This document shows positions 59,749 through 64,000 of a stretch of DNA of 64,000 nt, in pieces. The notes under the pieces were generated by a model that was given only the letters and a program-made list of their open reading frames with translations, had not been told where the DNA came from and did not search any database. The DNA comes from an uncultured Opitutaceae bacterium. Lineage in GTDB: Bacteria > Verrucomicrobiota > Verrucomicrobiia > Opitutales > Opitutaceae. Location of the stretch: positions 75,901-139,900 of the forward strand of contig CAITBM010000006.1 of the NCBI GenBank assembly GCA_903890485.1, given 5' to 3'. Within the stretch, counting starts at the first letter, position 1. Every line of letters starts with the position of its first letter. Position numbers and translations under genes: made by a program.

Positions 59749-60651
59749 CTAGTCCCTGCCCAGGATACCCCGGGACCTCATCCAGTCGGCGGCCCGCTGC
59801 GGCCAGGTCGTCACGAGGTCCTTCGTGGGCCTGAGCCCGTAGCCATGCCCCCCAGTCGGATACGCATGGAATTCCATGGGCACCTGGGCGGCCTTGAGCG
59901 CCATCGCATAGCCGAATCCGTGGTCCGCTCGGACAGCCGGATCGTCCACCGCGATCGCAAGAAACGTGGGCGGTGTCGCCGAGGTGACGGCGACCTCCGG
60001 GCTGACGGCCGTGCCCTCGTCCACCAGGCTGCCAGGATAGATGAGGATTTGGAAATCCGGTCTCGCGCTCAGGTCGTCGGCCGCATCGACCCGGGGGTAG
60101 CCCCTCTTCGTAGTGTGCGCGCACAGGAGCGCCGAGAGGTTGCCCCCCGCCGAGAATCCGAGGACGCCAACGCGCGTCGGGTCGATGCCCCACTCCTTGG
60201 CGTGGGACCTCACCAGGCCAAAGGCCCGCTGGGCGTCCTGGAGCGGGGGAAAGGAATCCGTATGGGGGCCGTTGGGCTGCGGAACCCGGTATTTGAGCAG
60301 GACTCCGGTCACGCCGATCGAGTTCAACCAATGGCAGACCTCCGTTCCCTCGAGATCCATGGCGAGGATGTAGTAGCTGCCCCCGGGGCAGACCACCACT
60401 GCGGCCCCCGTGTCCTTTTCCTTGGCGGGACGGTAGACGGCAATCGTGGGCTCCGACACGTTGCCCAACCTGATGAGAGGCTTGCCCGCGATCAGGTTGT
60501 CTTTGGCGGTCGTGGTGTCGTGTTCTACGCCGGCGATGCCGGAGTTGCCCGGAGGGGTGCCAGGCCAAATCTTTATCTCCGTTGGCTGGGCGCCGAGGGA
60601 CGCTGCACTGAACAGAAGCATGCCGACGATCCTGATGGGGATTGGGGTCAT
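59749..60651 (-). CDS. Exported alpha/beta-hydrolase, acetyl-esterase-like, upstream copy
   Basis: A 300-residue secreted hydrolase with a signal peptide (MTPIPIRIVGMLLFSAASLGA). Motifs are VVCPGGSYYILAM (Ser replaces the third Gly of the oxyanion loop), nucleophile Ser in VGVLGFSAGGNLSALLCAH, Asp in AVDDPAVRADHGFG and His in YPTGGHGYGLRP. It is 56 bp upstream of its paralogue on the same strand and was probably created by tandem duplication. The differences in the GGG loop and around the active site suggest the two copies have different substrates. Confidence 0.87.
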   Translation of the reverse strand: MTPIPIRIVGMLLFSAASLGAQPTEIKIWPGTPPGNSGIAGVEHDTTTAKDNLIAGKPLIRLGNVSEPTIAVYRPAKEKDTGAAVVVCPGGSYYILAMDLEGTEVCHWLNSIGVTGVLLKYRVPQPNGPHTDSFPPLQDAQRAFGLVRSHAKEWGIDPTRVGVLGFSAGGNLSALLCAHTTKRGYPRVDAADDLSARPDFQILIYPGSLVDEGTAVSPEVAVTSATPPTFLAIAVDDPAVRADHGFGYAMALKAAQVPMEFHAYPTGGHGYGLRPTKDLVTTWPQRAADWMRSRGILGRD

Positions 60652-60713
60652 GAGGAAGAGCGAACGCCCGTCGGCCGGGGCAGTCCAATCCTTTCCAAGA
60701 CCCGACCCTCCGC

Positions 60714-61799
60714 CTAACCCAGGACCTCCGTCAGCCGAAGCAGCAGCATCTCGTCCCCAAAGGCACCCGACTTGGAGACCACCCGGACACTGTCCCAAAC
60801 GCCCCCCACGATCCGCGACACCGGAATCCCCGGCGACACCTCGCCCTCCACCAGCAGGTGGCGGGCGGACACGGCCATGCAAACCGCCCGGGTCGTCTCC
60901 CCTCCCGAGACCACGAGGGTCGCGGGCCTCGGAATCCCGCCGAGGAGACCCCTGACGGCAGCCGCGATGAGGTTCGCGGCTTCGGGTCGGCTCGTCGCCT
61001 TCGGAATGTCAAAGCCCACCAGGCATGCGCCCTCGCCCAATAGCCGGGTCGCCACGCGCGGCGCGTCCGAGAAGCCGTCGCGGGTCATGAGGACCCCTTG
61101 CCCGCAGGCGGCGAGCTGCGCCACGGTGACCGGGTGGTCGGAGCCCAGGATCCCAAGGATCGGCCTCTCCAGGAGAAACCGCCCACGGTCCCTCGGGCCG
61201 GCCAGCGCCGCCGCGAGCCCTCCGCTCCCGCACCACAGGACCGGCTTCTCGAGCGCAACCCCCGCCTTTGCGATCAGCGCAAGCTCCAGGTCGCTCTCCG
61301 CGTCCCAGACCGAGATCCCCTCGGGCACGGATTCCCCGGGCCGTTTCAGGGAGACCGCCAAGCCTTGGCTTCGGAGCACGCCGGCAATGTCCTCGCCCAC
61401 CGGCAGAGCCGCGTTCTCGGAGAGAAGCACCTGCCGGCCGCCGCGCGTCACCCGGCCATGGACGGGAAACGCGGCGGCGATGATGCAGTAGGGGAACTTC
61501 CCCTCGCGGATCACGGTGGCCAGCTCCAGGCCCGGATGTCCCCGAAGTCGGCTGTCGACCTTCTTGTAGGCAAGCGTCGCGCGGTCCGGCGCGAGAAAGG
61601 GCGCCAATCGCGCGGCAGCCTCCGTTGCCGCCTTGGCCGACGTGTCCCGGGTCGCCGCGTCCACCGCCAGGTCCCCGGCCTCAGGCCCGGGCATCGTTCC
61701 GTTCAGGTAGACAGGGATCGACCGGCCCGCGCCCGCAAACTGGGCCGCCGTGTCGAGAGCCCCTGTGAGGTCGTCAGCGATAAGGCGCAGGTGCTTCAT
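60714..61799 (-). CDS. Four-carbon acid sugar kinase family protein (DUF1537)
   Basis: A 361-residue kinase-like protein of the DtnK/OtnK family. The N-terminal motif LRLIADDLTGALDTAAQFAGAG is the family's acid-sugar site, and the C-terminal ATP site is VVSGGETTRAVCMAV. Known members phosphorylate D-threonate, L-threonate or D-erythronate and are normally paired with a PdxA-type dehydrogenase or an aldolase; neither is adjacent, so the substrate is open. The length is slightly shorter than the usual 400-430. It lies 62 bp upstream of the esterase pair. Confidence 0.85.
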   Translation of the reverse strand: MKHLRLIADDLTGALDTAAQFAGAGRSIPVYLNGTMPGPEAGDLAVDAATRDTSAKAATEAAARLAPFLAPDRATLAYKKVDSRLRGHPGLELATVIREGKFPYCIIAAAFPVHGRVTRGGRQVLLSENAALPVGEDIAGVLRSQGLAVSLKRPGESVPEGISVWDAESDLELALIAKAGVALEKPVLWCGSGGLAAALAGPRDRGRFLLERPILGILGSDHPVTVAQLAACGQGVLMTRDGFSDAPRVATRLLGEGACLVGFDIPKATSRPEAANLIAAAVRGLLGGIPRPATLVVSGGETTRAVCMAVSARHLLVEGEVSPGIPVSRIVGGVWDSVRVVSKSGAFGDEMLLLRLTEVLG

Positions 61800-61834
61800 C
61801 CGGATTCGGCGGCAACCCTCGCCGAATCCCCCGA

Positions 61835-63514
61835 CTATTGCCAGTATGGAGGTGCGTCCGCCTCGGGCCTGTCGGCAACCTGGGGAATCTCAAAATCCCG
61901 GAGGACGACCTGCTTGTCGAAATACCCGACCGGCTCGGCCGCGAGGATAACCAGTTCGGCGCCCTCAAGCCACGAGCCGTCCGTCGGGACGGCAATCGGC
62001 GAGCCCCCCATCTTCCAGAATTCCGTGAACTCTGCGTTTCGCGTGTTGATGTCGATTGTCCACTGGGGAGCGTCCATCGAGCTCCACGAATGGTAGCCCA
62101 AGGCAAACTCGCCCCGGGAGCGGTTGATCAACGCGAGGGCAAACCGGTATTGGTCGGGGCGGGAGTCGGGCCGGGCCGCGCCCTCGGTGATCAGGACACT
62201 GGTGGCGCGCAGGTGCTGAAGCGTGGCGACCACCTTGCCCTGTTCGATGGCCATCCTCCGAATCCTCCACATCTGGCCGTCATGGGTCCAACGGGAGCCG
62301 CTCAGGGCGGGCATCCGCGCGAGGTCGCGGAACTGCAGCTCGTAGAGCTTGAGGGTGGCCGTGAGCGTGCCCTTTTCACCCTTGTGGGCGACCGCCGTCT
62401 CATCGGGAACGTTGAACAGCCTGAGCCTGGGTTGTTTGACGGCATCGGCCGGGAGCGCAGGGGGCTGCAGTCCCAGCTGGCGGCAGACGGCCGTCGCCTG
62501 GGCGACGCTGGACCAATACGGCCAGAACTCCCTACCGATTTGCTCGAGGGGCAGCGGCTGGGCATCCCCAAAGCGCATGGCCGAAGAGATGGACTCAATC
62601 TGGATGATGCGTCCCTCCGGGATGCTGCGCAGGGCGGCATTGAGCGCCATGGTGTGTGAACGAACGGACCTGCCCGTCGCCGGATCGTTCATATAGCCGA
62701 CGCTCCAGGTAACGACTGGGGGGATCAGCATCACCTGGACCGAGTCGGAGGTTCCGGGTTTCGCCTGGAGTTCGGATGCGGCCTGGGGCATCGGGATCGA
62801 GAGCGGCCAGTGGCTGGCGCACGCGAGCACGGCCGGAATAAGCACCGCTCCGAGCACAAGGGTGCGGGCCAGTCGCCTCGTGGCATACTGGTGCACCACG
62901 AGCCCAATCGCCGCCAGGCCGCTGAAGAGGCCGATGGACGCCATGCGCGCGGCGTGGTCCGGAAGGTCCATCCTCCAGGGGGCGAAGAAGAGGGGAAGCG
63001 GAACGAGCACGGTCGCGGCCACGACGACAAGGAAGGCAGCCAGCGTGGCCGCGACGGCCTGCATCATGCTCCGGGTCACCGAGCCGATCATCGCGAACAC
63101 GAGACTCTCAACGGCGATCATGCCCGTCGATTCGATCACCATGCCGAGCGCAACGCGCAAGGGCGTGTCTAGGGAAACCGCCAGGTAGGCGTTGACCGCC
63201 AGCGAAGGGACGGCGAATACGAGAAAGAGCAGGAGCAGCTTCGCCGACAGGAGCAAACCCGGGGAAATGGGGCGGGTGCGCCAGAACGCGCGGTCACCCA
63301 CAGGGGGGTCGGACTGGACGATCGCAACCGAAAGGACGAAGAGCACCACGACCGGTGCAATCTGGCTGACGACAAAGACCAGCATTCCCGAGGAGCGCGG
63401 CCACAGGTCCCAGTACCATCCGAGAGTGGAAAGGAAGCTGAAGAGGACGCCAAGGATCGCGAGCACCCAGAGGTGGCGGAGGTCCTTCTTGAGGATGAGG
63501 AGCACGGTTCTCAT
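61835..63514 (-). CDS. ABC exporter permease with large extracytoplasmic domain
   Basis: A 559-residue integral membrane protein with six helices in the first 250 residues (e.g. WVLAILGVLFSFLSTLGWYW, APVVVLFVLSVAIVQ and SAKLLLLFLVFAVPSLAV), as in ABC-2-type or gliding-motility permeases, then a soluble part of about 300 residues (residues 260-555) that is not recognised. It overlaps the ATPase gene by 4 bp (ATGA). Together they form an exporter of unknown substrate; some members give resistance to peptides or act in cell-envelope stress. Confidence 0.75.
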   Translation of the reverse strand: MRTVLLILKKDLRHLWVLAILGVLFSFLSTLGWYWDLWPRSSGMLVFVVSQIAPVVVLFVLSVAIVQSDPPVGDRAFWRTRPISPGLLLSAKLLLLFLVFAVPSLAVNAYLAVSLDTPLRVALGMVIESTGMIAVESLVFAMIGSVTRSMMQAVAATLAAFLVVVAATVLVPLPLFFAPWRMDLPDHAARMASIGLFSGLAAIGLVVHQYATRRLARTLVLGAVLIPAVLACASHWPLSIPMPQAASELQAKPGTSDSVQVMLIPPVVTWSVGYMNDPATGRSVRSHTMALNAALRSIPEGRIIQIESISSAMRFGDAQPLPLEQIGREFWPYWSSVAQATAVCRQLGLQPPALPADAVKQPRLRLFNVPDETAVAHKGEKGTLTATLKLYELQFRDLARMPALSGSRWTHDGQMWRIRRMAIEQGKVVATLQHLRATSVLITEGAARPDSRPDQYRFALALINRSRGEFALGYHSWSSMDAPQWTIDINTRNAEFTEFWKMGGSPIAVPTDGSWLEGAELVILAAEPVGYFDKQVVLRDFEIPQVADRPEADAPPYWQ

Positions 63515-64000
63515 AGGGCCCCCTTTCCGCGGTTCATCCGCGCCAGCACGAGGAAGATCTCCTGGAGCATCATGGCCTGCACCGAGACTTGCGCACCTGG
63601 AAACACGCTAGCGATCTGGACCTCGCCCCCCGACGGTTCAAAGGAGCTGCAGACGAACCTCACCACGTTTTCAGAGGGTTGCTTGGCCTCAAGCCAGCCC
63701 GAGGGCAGCGGCGAGGGAAGCGAGACGGGAGCCCCGCCGACCACCTCCACCAGCCGAAACCGGCCCCGCAGGGCATCGGCGGGCTCGTGGACCAGGAGCC
63801 TGCCGCCGGCCAGAAAACCCACGTCATCGGCAAGGCGCTCCACCTCGTCGATGTCGTGGGAGGAGACGATGAAGGTCCTCGGCCGGTCGTCCCCGGGGAG
63901 TTCAAGGAGACCCTGGATGAAGTCGTCTCGGACCAGGGGATCGAGGCCCCCGAAGGGCTCGTCCAGGACCATGAGTTCCGGCCGGTAGGCGAGACCGCTC
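63511..64000 (-). CDS. ABC transporter ATP-binding protein, N-terminus cut by window edge
   Basis: C-terminal 163 residues of an ABC ATPase. The visible part begins just after the signature motif (SGLAYRPEL), then the Walker B MVLDEPFGGLDPLVRDDF with its catalytic Glu, and the switch His in TFIVSSHDIDEVERLADDVGFL. A C-terminal extension of about 80 residues (from VGGAPVSLPSPLPSG to the end) is common in exporters of this type. The Walker A and Q-loop lie outside the window. It is coupled to the permease gene by ATGA. Confidence 0.88.
   Translation of the reverse strand, partial: SGLAYRPELMVLDEPFGGLDPLVRDDFIQGLLELPGDDRPRTFIVSSHDIDEVERLADDVGFLAGGRLLVHEPADALRGRFRLVEVVGGAPVSLPSPLPSGWLEAKQPSENVVRFVCSSFEPSGGEVQIASVFPGAQVSVQAMMLQEIFLVLARMNRGKGAL

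Noticed and set aside
60652-60882. Long N-terminal extensions of the two esterase frames
   Set aside because: The upstream part overlaps the four-carbon kinase gene or the neighbouring esterase and has no homology; signal peptides begin at 60651 and 59692.
1-64000. tRNA, rRNA, CRISPR array, insertion sequence or prophage
   Set aside because: I looked for cloverleaf and TTCGA-type loops, regular repeats, transposase, integrase and cas motifs and saw none; a tRNA scan would be needed to be certain about tRNAs.

Overview
The window is a high-GC, gene-dense piece of a bacterial chromosome with no rRNA, tRNA, CRISPR array, insertion sequence or prophage that I can recognise. Gene content suggests a free-living Gram-negative heterotroph, most plausibly Verrucomicrobiota (Opitutales-like). 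Evidence: a tripartite RND efflux system with a lipoprotein outer-membrane factor; many exported and lipid-anchored proteins; xylose isomerase with xylulokinase; Gfo/Idh oxidoreductases beside sugar isomerase-like TIM barrels; a lexA-imuA-imuB-dnaE2 cassette behind a GTTC-N4-GAAC palindrome; and a bacillithiol pathway. The phylum is an inference. Neighbouring genes very often overlap by 4 bp (ATGA or GTGA), so long translationally coupled operons are the rule, and no gene-free stretch exceeds about 260 bp.

Layout. 1-4726 (minus): RND efflux operon, with the permease running off the left edge. 4796-9974: an exported beta-lactamase-fold hydrolase and two convergent polytopic membrane proteins with C-terminal repeats. 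10018-16235 (minus): VOC protein, LexA, ImuA, ImuB and DnaE2, an SOS-mutagenesis operon with a candidate LexA operator at 16285-16296. 16496-23510: a Tat-exported Gfo/Idh oxidoreductase, an acetyltransferase, then a GntR/FCD regulator divergent from a four-gene sugar or uronate catabolic operon (GH88-like hydrolase, TIM-barrel isomerase, Gfo/Idh oxidoreductase, SDR). 23552-30675: an exported cupin with a structured leader, an exported esterase, SRAP DNA-crosslink protein, xylBA, a beta-propeller protein, a DUF486 membrane protein and a glutaredoxin-like protein. 30835-36981: gltBD glutamate synthase. 36986-38285: a Gre-like factor and two small conserved proteins.

38296-43201 (minus): M28 peptidase, NUP-family nucleoside-binding protein, an unrecognised protein with kinase-like motifs, and a lipoprotein. 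43447-47553: PQQ-dependent dehydrogenase with a haem-c segment, an NTF2-like lipoprotein and an exported metallophosphoesterase. 47640-48634: two tandem small membrane paralogues, one with a +1 frameshift in a G run. 48686-58168 (minus): one continuous chain of eight genes containing DUF2911 protein, a large PIG-L deacetylase, a 44-residue membrane peptide, a sodium:solute symporter, a short BshC-like protein, BshB, BshA and an alpha/beta hydrolase. 58290-64000: a small conserved protein, two tandem exported esterases, a four-carbon acid-sugar kinase family member, and an ABC exporter cut by the right edge.

The points I rate highest are the half-length BshC-like protein in the bacillithiol operon, the kinase-like protein at 38728-39825, the VOC gene placed first behind the LexA box, the two mutually exclusive hairpins in the cupin leader, and the uncharacterised uronate-type operon under the GntR operator.
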